From: Bactrocera neohumeralis
Taxonomy: Eukaryota; Arthropoda; Insecta; Diptera; Tephritidae
DNA: 64,000 nt
Assembly (NCBI RefSeq): GCF_024586455.1
Contig: NC_065921.1
Coordinates: 4,774,001 to 4,838,000, forward strand
Reading direction: 5' to 3'
In this document: in pieces, positions 47,871 through 58,459 of the stretch
Layout: each line of letters opens with the position of its first letter
Position numbering within the stretch: position 1 is the stretch's first letter
Translations under genes and position numbers: made by a program
Notes under the pieces: model-generated
Database searches by the model: none
Told to the model about the DNA's origin: nothing
Seen by the model: only the letters and a program-made list of their open reading frames with translations

Positions 47871-49539
47871 TATGGTACTATAATCTTTAGCGTGTAATAT
47901 TTGTTTGTTGAAAACTTGATAAGAATGTGATTTTTTAGACAATTATTTACTTATATACTTATTCTCAAATATAAAAAAAAATTTAACTCTAATAATTTAG
48001 CGCCATTAAAACACAAATCATATGACTATAAATCATATCATCTCACATCATATCGGATAACACTAAATCGCACCAGACTATCACATCGTCTCACCATCAC
48101 TAAGAAACTGTGTCACATCACATAACTTCAATTTACAAAGCAAACACAACAAAAGTATACAAAATCATTACAATTACCTTCTTTCTAAAACCTTTTTCAT
48201 ATTGTTCTTCGGAACGCAATCTCTTACAGATGTGTCGCCATTATTTCGGAATTGTCTCGAATGTCGCCCCACCAGCAAATGCATTTTTCATGTAATAAGA
48301 AGTGAAATTAATTATCAGGTAATAATGCCGGTCATTCGCACGCTCAAATTGAGAGTAAATTTGGTAGCCGTGCTGCTTTCCTTTAGTCTACATTCAGCTG
48401 TTGTAAAAAACCTCTTTAACCGCCTTTCGCTATTCACGAATGAGTAGATGTATATGTCAATCAGTAAAAACGCTTTCACACGACAATAAAAGCAACAGTT
48501 TGCAGATGAAGATAAGACAATACGTGCAGTCGGTTGCTTTATTTTTGTACGCTATTTTATCCTATGCAGCATTGTTGATGGTCAGCAGGACATTATGGGG
48601 GCAATTAACACAGAGCAAATTTTATTATTTGATTTATTATTATTTTTTTAAGTAAACGGAAAATGAAATAAACTTAATCTGTATTGTGTATACAAAGTAC
48701 TTATTACTGCTAACGAAGCTTCACGAAAATTCAAAAGGGTAATGCATTTGTAATGGGTATTGTAACCGTAACTAGTATTATCGAATGAAGTGCTAGAAAG
48801 ATTTATTTTAATAAACACACTACAACATATTTTGTGCTTTTTGCGTTTTGGGCAATTTTTCTATAAAACTTAGTGCACAGATTTCCTCTGAATAGTTGGC
48901 AACCAAGCATAAATCCTTTACAAATGTGAAAATTGTGGTCAGCCTCAATGAAACAGAAACAACAACAAAGCGAGTGATAAATTATGCCAGTCCTTTTCAC
49001 TTGGGTTAAAACAAATTGCTTGGAATAAGAATTTTAAAATTATTTCTTGGGTTTTTCCGCTAAATTTGATAAATATAAGTGTATAAATATGCAAATTTTG
49101 GCAATAATGGTAACAACTACTGAGGTCAGTGGAAAAGGCAGCATACAAACAAAACATATTAAGCCCACTGGCATATGTATGCTGTAGTTGTAGTCGTTAT
49201 GCCTATATGAAAATTTGTTTCGAGGTTACTTTAACAAACTCACGAAGTTTTAATAAAAAAAGTGCTTAACTAATACCTAATTGTTAAAATTGGTTTAAAT
49301 AATGTATTATATATTCTAATAAAGGTCTAGAGTTTTAACAAAAGTTCAATATAATCTACAAGATAAGGCACCAACTTTATTATCCAGAGGCTAAATAGTA
49401 TAGAGTTTTCTGAAAAGAAAGCAGCCTTCACTAACTTTGATTAATTCATATATCCCTACTTTAGGCATACTATCTCTATATTAAATTATCAAAAAATTAA
49501 ATCTGAATTTCCCAATCAACTTCGTTTCTTTACCTTCAG
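47871..49539. other. Mostly unassigned; ATCA-rich tract at 48015-48130
   Basis: The tract 48015-48130 is composed of 'atcatat', 'cacatca' and 'tatcac' words like those in the duplicon copies at 345-500 and 23785-23960. The partial duplicon at 49540 lies 1.4 kb to the right, so the tract may be the detached left part of a third copy. Short frames at 48202-48655 and 48803-49157 have no motifs. Confidence 0.4.
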
Positions 49540-49770
49540 CTTTTTCCGCCTGCGTAATTTTGAGTACCCTTTTGAAACCTATTATCGCATTAAATTTTCC
49601 GAAAAACACAAATAACGCCCTTGAACTTATAATAAATAAATCTTCAAGCAATTTTGTCGGCATTTTTGTTGTTCTGCGACTTTCTGCAGACAACACTCAT
49701 CGGAAAGCAGCGATAAAATCGTTTGCAAAGGTTTTCGAAATGTTGAGCCCAAGGGAATTGTAAGCTTGGT
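49540..49770 (+). repeat. Partial third copy of the segmental duplicon
   Basis: It aligns with about 785-1015 and 24465-24680. Shared elements are 'gagtacccttttgaaa', 'ttttccgaaaaacacaaata', 'cgcccttgaa', 'actcatcggaaagcagcgat' and 'aaaggttttcgaaatgttg'. It is the most diverged of the three. No further similarity was seen to either side. Confidence 0.7.
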
Positions 49771-49969
49771 GTAGTGAATTCTGATTTTAAATTAATATAA
49801 TTTCGTGAATAATATATGTATTTATATAAAACGATATGGAACCCCACTATAGAGAAATTTGAGAAACGCCGAGGAAAGGAAATACAGATAATTTTAAATT
49901 AACTTCCTCATTTAACATATACTTTGGTGTCATCTGCAATACACGAACTTGTGCGCAGTGAATTGAGGC

Positions 49970-50180
49970 GAAGAGATTCATAGTTGAAAAACACGTCAAC
50001 CATATAATGGCAGTAAATGTTTTAATTGCTTTTTAATGGCATATCAGCGCTCAGCAGCTTCCCTTCTGAACATTAAACGAACGGCTCTGCACTGTTGGCC
50101 CATTACATGCAGTTCACTTTTAATTAAAAAGAGAAGCACTGCACGACAATACTTGAGCAAATGATTATCCGCGTTTAAAT
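49970..50180 (-). repeat. Diverged dispersed duplication, copy 1 (partner 63320-63530, inverted)
   Basis: The reverse complement reads 'gtaatgggccaacagtgcag' and 'gccattaaaaagcaattaaa', then 'tgccattatatggttgacg'. These correspond to segments near 63382, 63463 and 63492. Divergence is considerable. Confidence 0.6.
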
Positions 50181-50764
50181 TGGTAATTGATTTGGTAGTT
50201 TTGTAAATTGGAATTATTTTCGTACAAAGAAAAAACTGGGAAAAGGTAAGAAACACAGCAAACATTAAAAAATGGAACAAAACAATAAAATGGGGAAGTC
50301 AAAAATAGTTTTGCGATCGAGTGGAAACAATAGATATTTTAATTATTATAATAATCATTACTGGTTTCGTTTTTTATTTTTTTGAGCATCGTAAAGGTAT
50401 GAAGAACATGCCAAATACATTATTTTTCGCTTATAATTAGTTGTTAATTAATCATCGCATCAAAATGAAAACATGATTTTGCAATAACTCTCAGACACTA
50501 CAGCGACAGACCAACAATGCACGAACAGACGCACAGGTTATGGTTGAAATTATTTAGTATCAATACTACCTTTCTTGTTTATGGTTTTTGGAAGTAGCTA
50601 ACGAATGGGAAAACGTGTTACTTGAGAAGTATGAAGCCTATTACGGTTACTGATATAAGGATATTAAAAGAATGTCGTACCATATATATTTACTATATTA
50701 GCAACAATGTTTGAGAGGTAACGAAGAATTTATATTTAAAGTGGTTAGTGCTATACTTATTGTT
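50181..50764. other. Nothing recognised
   Basis: AT-rich, with no supported feature. Confidence 0.4.
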
Positions 50765-51720
50765 CAACTTTTAAGCAGATTCATTTGCAAACCTTCGAAT
50801 TTGTTTCTAGCATCTCTTATTTCTAATTCTTTATTTTCATACAGAATTTTAAAATCCTAGAAATATTTAATTTTTAGCTTGTGTAACAATAAATCCAATG
50901 CTACTTCAAATCGCTTCGAGAAAACAAATACCACTGAAATAGGCACCTAAAACAAATTTCGTTTAAACTGGAAAGTCAATTTAGCTTGCCGAAGTGTTTC
51001 CGACAATAAATCAAATGAATGGCCAAACGGCCAAAAGGCGCAAAAAAGGATGCCAAAAGATGCGTCTGCAGCAGTTATTAAAGCTGCTGTAGCGGGAGGG
51101 GACACGGTAGCAATGTAACATAGCCGGAAGGTGAAATACAAGCGGAAGCAGAAATGATGCCGAAATTGCCAACAACAACATCGCACAGTCAATTGATGTA
51201 TCCCCGTCGGTGGCTCGCTCAACATCCGGTTCAACGACCAATCTCATTGGACATTCGCTGGCGGATATTGTAGCCGACAGCTCGACAATAACAACGCGCC
51301 CATAACTGCAATAAAGTTAAGAGCAAGTCCATCGGCAGCAAATATTTCAGTGGCAATGGCGATGATGCCAACAACCGCGAATTCCGCATCGGACCAGCGC
51401 ATAGTATCCCAAGTACTCGACCAGCGAGAGTGAAAACAACAGGCAACAAGAGGACCTAATATCCTACTTGGTGTAGCTAAGCTGATCTATAGCTACCAGC
51501 AGCGGTAAGTAGTGAACAGGAAAATCATTCAATTTAACGTTCATAGCTGACCCGTTGATTTCATTCTGCAGGCGATGATTAATTGCAGTTGCCACACTCA
51601 ACAACAAGTTTCTCATTAAAAAGCCATCTATATTGTGGGTGGCAAATGGAAAATTAATGCTGTAAAATTGAGTATTAAACATAAATCATTATACTTTTAG
51701 AATCTCACTCATGAGCTGTT
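50765..51720 (-). repeat. Second inverted duplication, right arm
   Basis: This is the counterpart of 42310-43460 in reverse orientation, with a spacer of about 7.3 kb. The arms are best conserved over the decayed coding sequence. Several small deletions are specific to one arm, including a 45-base loss here between 'gcgaatt' and 'gcatcgga' (near 51383). Confidence 0.88.
50940..51433 (+). pseudogene. Decayed unidentified protein-coding sequence, copy 2
   Basis: The plus strand has three open blocks in different frames. The first, from about 50955 to a TAA at 51116-51118, includes NWKVNLACRSVSDNKSNEW and MPKDASAAVIKAAVAGGDTV. The second, 51153-51296, includes NDAEIANNNIAQSIDVSPSV and STTNLIGHSLADIVADSS. 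The third, 51323-51433, includes ANISVAMAMMPTTANSASDQ and ends TGA. Between the first two, PEGEIQAEAE reads in a third frame, so single-base shifts probably separate them. Copy 1 at 42576-43260 (minus) has the same blocks. Codon-by-codon, the two copies differ mostly at amino-acid-changing positions but without indels across 48 codons of the second block. I do not recognise the protein. Confidence 0.6.
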
Positions 51721-52194
51721 TATTGAATAATATATTTTAATATATTCTCTAATGTTGCCTTAATTGCCGATAGTGAAACAATTAATATACATTGGCTGGG
51801 AAATTAATTGTGCAACATTCTCCTTGCATGCACTTTACTTTGTGCCACATACAGTTAAAGTAGTTACGAGCGTTTCTAACCACAATATTGATGACGGCGT
51901 TACTACTGGCAACGATAGTCGAATTCTCGCCAACCCTTATTTGCATTTAATTAAATATTGATGCCAGAAAATGTTGCTGAATAAATTTTGGTAGAATTTT
52001 AAATTAACTTATTTAGAGTGGAAAAAATTTATGGAATTAATGGAATTAAAACTTCAAGAAAAATTAATTTCTAGAACACGGCTAATAACGGTGCTTAATT
52101 TTATAATTGGATTTTGATGAAAAAGGATTTTATTAATTAATTTCAAGAATTATTGAATGTAAATGCGATATTGATAATGTATTTTGTTATCTTA
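51721..52194. other. AT-rich stretch, nothing recognised
   Basis: No supported feature. Confidence 0.4.
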
Positions 52195-52452
52195 AAGAGG
52201 GTATATTAAGCCTGCACCAAGTTTGTAAGATCCAAAAGGAAACGTCGGATACTCTCTAAAATATATACATAAATGATCAGTCTGACAAGCTGAGTCGATT
52301 TAACAATGTGCGTCTGTCTATCCGTCCGCATGTCCGTTCATCTGAATAAAGCTACCATACAAGCGGAACGATCGGCATCAAGTGAATGTATGGAAAACTT
52401 TTTCATTTGACGTGATGTCTCCTTGAAATTTGACAAGAGTCATAAGAGGTAA
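52195..52452 (-). mobile_element. DINE-1/mini-me type repeat
   Basis: Read on the minus strand it carries the family phrases in order: a 'caaatttcaaggagac' start, 'catacattcacttgatgccgatcg', 'cgcttgtatgg', a 'cggacatgcggacgg' block, 'tcgactcagcttgtcag', 'gatcatttatgtat', 'gtatccgacgtttcc' and 'ggtgcaggcttaatataccc'. The 'gacggacag' run and 'ctgatcatttat-tatat' phrases are diagnostic. No protein is encoded. Confidence 0.82.
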
Positions 52453-53409
52453 GATAATGGTAAGTAACAAAATAATATTGAGCCATAAGGAGAGCATACG
52501 CAAAGCATGGTGGATATAATGTTGGTTACTTATAGCACGTCCTCAGTGGTTGCATATTGCTTTGCTTAGCCACACACTTTGATGATCTTATTTGCTTACA
52601 AAAATTGGCCAGTTTCTACTTTGAGTTGCTACTACACAAACTTCTGCGTATTCTGTATGTTACAACTCTCAGTAACATGTCCACTGAGTATCTTCTTCAT
52701 TTTGGGCCATAGATAAATTGTTTCCTGTTTTGCATCACATGCGTATTTGTAAATATTTATACATAATTGCGTTTCTCATAAAGGCAGACAATATCGGAGT
52801 GACGACATCAATTTATAATGTATTCAAGCCTTGCGTTTCAATTTCCTTTCATGAGGCAATTATTGTTTAGTGAAGCATAACCGCAAACATCAAACAAGTA
52901 CCCCTTGAAATAATTGCTAGCAATTCTGCTACCTTATAGAAGACTTTATTAACGTAAGTTTGTTACTTATGTACACATATATACAAAACTGCAGGCAATT
53001 CGTCTCTATGGCAATTAGAATGAAAAGTAATAAATAATTTCAATATAACAGTATTCCTCTCTTGGGAAGCTTTTATAAAATATATATAAATGTCTATCTA
53101 TGTTGTAATTTGCTCTTACGATCCCCTTGATTTTAAAGCTATGGCTTCGAAATTCACACATCACATTTATTCACCTGTGCTGGTGCTCCATGACGGATAC
53201 GTAACTAAACGTCTGAATAAATAAACTATGATATTTGACTTTTATTTAAAACTCTTAATAAATAGGTAAATAGTATGTATTAGTCCTTGTGTGGTGTTAA
53301 CATTGTCATTTATGCCCGTTTAAATGAATTATGCTGTCATAGTTGGAAATTTAAGTAACAAGACCGGATGATATTATGCATAAACAGAAATTAAGAATCG
53401 CACATTTTT
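52453..53409. other. Nothing recognised
   Basis: AT-rich, with no supported feature. Confidence 0.4.
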
Positions 53410-54415
53410 ACCATTTTGGTGAACCACTTTTTGATATTTATCCGCTATAGACATTATTCTTTTCTAGTTTCTAGGCGAAAAACTCCGACAAGTAATTTTC
53501 ATAGGCTTCTCCTGAAGCCTACTTTACTCCATTAAGGGTGTCAAAGCTATATGGTGGATGGATCAGACCTTCCCTCCCAAGCTCTCTCCAATTTTTGCTG
53601 AGCCATCAAAGATGTGTGTGGTCTAACGTTGTCCTGATGAAAGACAAAGCTCCTTCTGTTCATCAGTTCTGCCCGTTTTTTTCGATTCAATCTCATCAGT
53701 TGTTGATAGTAAAATGTTGAATCAATCGTTCGACCAGGCTGGAGCAGCTCATAGTAGATGATCCTTTCCAATCCCACCAAACACTCAGCATAACCTTTCA
53801 AAGCGCCAAGCCTAGCTTTGCGACTATTTGAAGAGCTTCACCACGCTTAGACAATGATCTTTTTCTCAGATTATTCTCATATTTGATGTACTTTTCGCAT
53901 TGTGTTACCATTCGCTTCAGAAATGATTCCATTTCATTTCGTTTCAGCAAAGAATCACACATGTTAATTCGTTCCATTAAATTTTTCACAGATAATTCAT
54001 GTGGTACCCAAACATCGAGCTTCTTTCTGTAGCCAGCCTTTCCTTTTTTAAATGGTCCAATTGATGATTAATGTTAAGTTCCTTAGCGATGTCATGGCTG
54101 CTTATGTGAAGGCCCCGGTCAATCTTTTCCATATATACTTATGTATATGTCGACCAGAGCGAGGTCCATCTTTCGCATAGATATTTCCAGAACGGAAGCG
54201 AGCGAATCACTGTTATGCTACACGAAGCATCGTCTTCGTAAACTTCACAAATTTCGTTGGTGGCATTCTACTCTTATTTATTCAAAAGTTTCAAAATATA
54301 GCTTATATATTTCTTCATTATTTTCACTTATTTTTGAACAACTGTAACTTTTTTTCATCTTCCCCGAATTTCGTTTTTTTGTTTGGTTCAATAAAGCTTA
54401 AAATCTCACCTTTCC
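53410..54415 (-). pseudogene. Mariner element, third lineage, nearly full-length transposase remnant
   Basis: On the minus strand, fragments follow the order of a mariner transposase: NATNEICEVYEDDAS; a frameshifted RSGNIYAKDGPRSGRHIH; HISSHDIAKELNINHQ; AGYRKKLDVWVPHELSVKNL; INMCDSLLKRNEMESFLKRM; VTQCEKYIKYENNLRKRS; RIIYYELLQPGRTIDSTFYY; RSFVFHQDNVRPHTSLMAQQ; then a frameshift into LIHPPYSFDTLNGVK. Of the catalytic triad, the first Asp in VTGDEKW has become Cys (VTQCEKY). The second (HQDNVRPH) is kept. The third is deleted between HPPYS and LNGVK. Several stops and frameshifts interrupt it. Its 5' end is at 'tttccaacac' (54411-54420, plus strand), matching the fragment at 44020. Confidence 0.92.
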
Positions 54416-54492
54416 AACACTGTATGGTATGACACAATGTGACTGGTAGCACTGGAGATATTCGACTGCAACGATATCTATTGGCAAAATAC
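54416..54492 (-). repeat. Flank shared with 43945-44019 (inverted)
   Basis: The reverse complement 'ccaatagatatcgttgcagtcgaatatctccagtgct' in short matches 43947 onward ('caatagatgtcgttgcagtc'). Because the match runs outside the mariner into host DNA, the mariner at 44.0 kb and this one were copied together with their flank rather than inserted independently. Confidence 0.75.
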
Positions 54493-57400
54493 GAAAAGTC
54501 TTTTTGCGCTACCCAAAATAGTACATGTATAAGTCACCCCTAATGAAGAAACTTCATATTTTTGTATATTTAAAACTAGCGATATTTATTAAAATCTTAA
54601 AGTTAATTTTCTATATAAATTAATAGCTAACCCAGATTTGAATAGAGGCTTTGTTATTCTGTTGCTCCGCTTGAAACAATCACAGCCGACTAATATAAGC
54701 AACCAAAAGGAGTTCTAGTTGCCCACTTACATATATTAAAGCTTAATCGTGTTCGCACATGTTTACAGGTTAATCCCATTTCATCCGTTATTGGTAATCA
54801 CTTGAGCCATATTGAAGTTAATTGCATTTGCAGCACAAAAGCAGAGTGCTTCACAAAATTTACGACATTCTCGTGGCAACAAAGCATGCCTTGAAATTTA
54901 TGGTTGCCACTTTGCTAAGCATAATTACGACTTTCGGTTCTAAGTCAATTGTCAATAAAATTTTGTTACACATTTCTTGCATGCACCTGAGCACCGTGTG
55001 GTAAGCAAACTACAAAAGGGTTTTACGTTGGGTACATGATGAGGTTTACACTTCGTGTACACACTGTGGTATATGTACATACGTATATATGGTGGTATGT
55101 TAAAGTAATGTTTAATATTTTGAAGCTATTTGTCCTCTGTGAGCATATTGGACCAGCGTGTGAAAAGCTTGCCAATGGCTGTTCAAAATAAATCACATAA
55201 CAAAAACAACAACTATTTTGGAAATTTAGATGTTTGCTTTTCTAAGCAGGTGTTGTAAGAGCTTACATGCATTTGGTTACAAATTTTGTCCACTCTTCGA
55301 CTAGGCAGACTTTCAATTGAGTATGTAAGACAAGTACGTTGGACGGCTAGCAAATGCAGTAACATAAACTTTTTAATATATTGACGTTTAGCATATTTGA
55401 ATATGAAAACTTCAGATTTCAGACTTGAATTTTGTTGTATTTAAATATAAAATTTTTCGATAGTTCTTTGTATGACAAAATTTGTGATTCCCTCTCGGCT
55501 TATGTCTTGTACCGTAATATTAATACCATAAGTGACTTTGAATGGCTTCTACTTGTACGTATTTCAATATTTATTGTAAAAAAAAATAACTGGCTGAATT
55601 GTATTCACTCACGTGTGGATTTCTAGCCTTGAAAAAGTGTGTTCGAAACTATATTTTTATTCGAATATGGTGTGTGTTGTGAATGACACCAATATAAATT
55701 CTTTAATATACTTAGTAACCGAGTTTCTGAATTTTTATAATTCATTACATGTAAATAGCCAACCGAAAACTACAAAAACACTGAAATACAATAAAATATA
55801 TTCATAAGCGCGTATTTCTATATGTAGTACCATATTGGTATATAATATTGAATAACCGATAAGGACAAGATGGAATTAAGGCGGAAAAAATATCCAGATA
55901 TTACTGCAAAATGGTAATGCGACACATTTCACCAGAATACCAATACATACTATACATAAGCAATTCTGGTATTTCTTAATTTTTGTATACAGCAGGAATT
56001 CTCCGTTGGTATACTCGCTTGGGTCAGTTTGTTCTGCGCCCACAAAAGCATATGAATTTACTCAGGCCACGAATGCAAAAGCAGTTTAAAGAAGAACAAA
56101 TATAAACGCAGCACGCTACCGCAAAATGAAATACTTATTTCATAATTGGTAAATGCCAGAATGCAATACAGGAATGCCATTCAAACTGAAATTCGTGGCT
56201 TTTTATTGATAAGAAGCTGCTGACGTTTCGTTGAAAAGAAAATGTAATTATTTCACAAACGCAAAGTCATTTATTGCTCACTTGAATACATATATATACA
56301 CCAGAGCATGACTGTACATTTCCTATAGGCTCGCATGTACTCGTGTCTTTATGTAAAGTCATATATAGTAAATATATATTATGGACGGTATTTTAAAAAC
56401 CCGTACGCATTCTGAAATTCCTGAAATTCTTGAAATTCCTTAATGAATTCCATAAACCGTTTACCATTTTGTGTATTCATGTAAAATATTGCAATACACC
56501 AATAATAAAGCTCACAGTGGGGGGAGCAAAGCGCAACTACGCAAATTAATTTTCATATATACACACATATGAATGTTGTTTCAACAACGTTAGCTTTGTT
56601 TAAGGTCATGACCTCCTTTGTTTAAATGAAATAGCCAACGTACTTGCAAAGCGGCAGCGTATTATAAGCCCTGATTTGGCATAATGCGAGCCCAAAGTAA
56701 GTAAGTGTGAGCTTCATTGACTGAATGAGCTTCTTTGGCTTACTAAATCAAAGCTTCCAGCTGGGATCGGATTTCTATGAATATGATAACTTTAATAAGG
56801 TTTAATGGGCTATTATAACAACTATTGTCGTTAATTTGCATATTCTGCTTTTAAACTTCCCATTTTCATTTCAATTTCGCAGATAGCAATATGAGGAATG
56901 CCGTAAAATGCAACTGTAAAGTTAATAGACCAGTGTAATATGAGAGCATACAGCAATCAAGCTGTGCCCACCTGCTGCCCTTCAATGAGTTTTTTAATAA
57001 AAACAATTTTCAAGAAAGATAATATGGATTTATTTATTGAGAGAGTGACTTAGTCAATTGCAACAGGCGCAGTAATATCATTATTGAAAATGAGAAGAAT
57101 TTTCCAGCCAATATTGGACTCTTTCATAAAAGTTCTTATTTCAGCTAAGTGCGAGTTAAAATCATAACTTTTTGAAATAAACCTGACAAACTGACATTTC
57201 CAGCATCTTGGGTTATAAATCTAACAATATTTTATCATGAATAGTGTTTAGTGGGTAATGGAAACCTGTTTTCATCCTCGTTCTAAGTTTTATATTTTTA
57301 TCCATCTTATCTACTGCCGAAGATGATCGCATTGACAGCCTGAAAGCTATCTGCTTCTTTTTTGGTTCTTGTTTAATTTATGGCACATAATTCGTTATTA

Positions 57401-58145
57401 AATGATATGAAATAAATGTACAAAAGTGGCGGGAAAATATTTATAATTACGTAAATGTATTTGACTGGAGATTTTTAAAATCATTTTTACCGAAAAAGGA
57501 TGGTCACGGGAGCATCACCCACTATGAGCAGTATTTGCAGTATCAAGAATTTATGATAACAATTTGTTAGGAGGCCTTAAGCAGTCATTACAATTGTATG
57601 AGTAAGGCACTCACTGGAACACTTGCAAGTAACAAAAATGTAAGAAGATACTGAAAACCACAGCATGTCGCAGGCTTTATTTAACACTCTCAATCAAGCA
57701 TGAATGGAACAGCTGCCGTTCCCTTCCGCCTTTGCATTTATTGCTCTTTTCGGCATTAAAGCTTTCTTGTCGTCTATCTAAGTGCGAACGAGTACTAAGA
57801 GGAGTTTGGTAGAGCAACAAGAAAGGCGGATATATCAAGCGCGTTCCACGCTGAGTTGGATGGAGGAAACTTTGAAACTTTTTGACGTGAATGACCATTG
57901 AGTGTCATTGATATTGCCGTATGAGCACTTCGGTCAACCAACGCCAGCTAAACGTTAAGAAATGAGTGCAACAAAATTTCAAATTGAAGTAGCTTGCCGA
58001 TGCAATGTAATATTGCAGTATGTTCACGAAAATGCAGTCATAAAGACCAATTTACAATTTTTTTCTTATGTGCATGTGCGTATGAGAAACTGAGTGCATT
58101 AATAACAGCAAGGCCAGGCATGGGTAAACACCAGGAATGCTTTAA
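54493..58145. other. Long AT-rich stretch, nothing recognised
   Basis: About 3.6 kb without a supported feature. Frames at 54822-55004, 55432-55807 and 57677-57898 lack motifs. Confidence 0.45.
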
Positions 58146-58459
58146 CAGTGGGTCAAACTACGTCAAGTGATCCAGGGAAATTTCGCAAAATCAACGGTTT
58201 TGAAAATTGGCAGTTCATTAGGAGGGGGACCAGACGAATACCCCCTGAAATAAATATTTCGTCAAAACTATTTTTTTTGTTAAAGTTATCGAAGGTTGAA
58301 ATTTAGAGGACGATAAAATTGTAAAATTATTTTCTCATAAACTGCTGGAGCTAAATCGATGAAATTTTGTGAAGTCAAAGAAAAATGTTTGTGCTACATT
58401 ATAGATATTTTTTCATGATCCGAAATTTCCCTGGATCACTTGACTTGGTTTGACCCCTG
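58146..58459. mobile_element. MITE, 314 bp, with about 40-bp terminal inverted repeats (hAT-like ends)
   Basis: The left end (58146-58185) reads cagtgggtcaaactacgtca, then agtgatccagggaaatttcg. The right end (58421-58459) is its complement, apart from four or so changes and one base of length, and finishes gacccctg. Ends in CAGNGG with a subterminal GTCAA are typical of hAT elements, which make 8-bp target duplications. The flanking octamers (tgctttaa and tgcaaaca) agree only partly, so the duplication is doubtful or decayed. The interior is noncoding. Confidence 0.88.
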
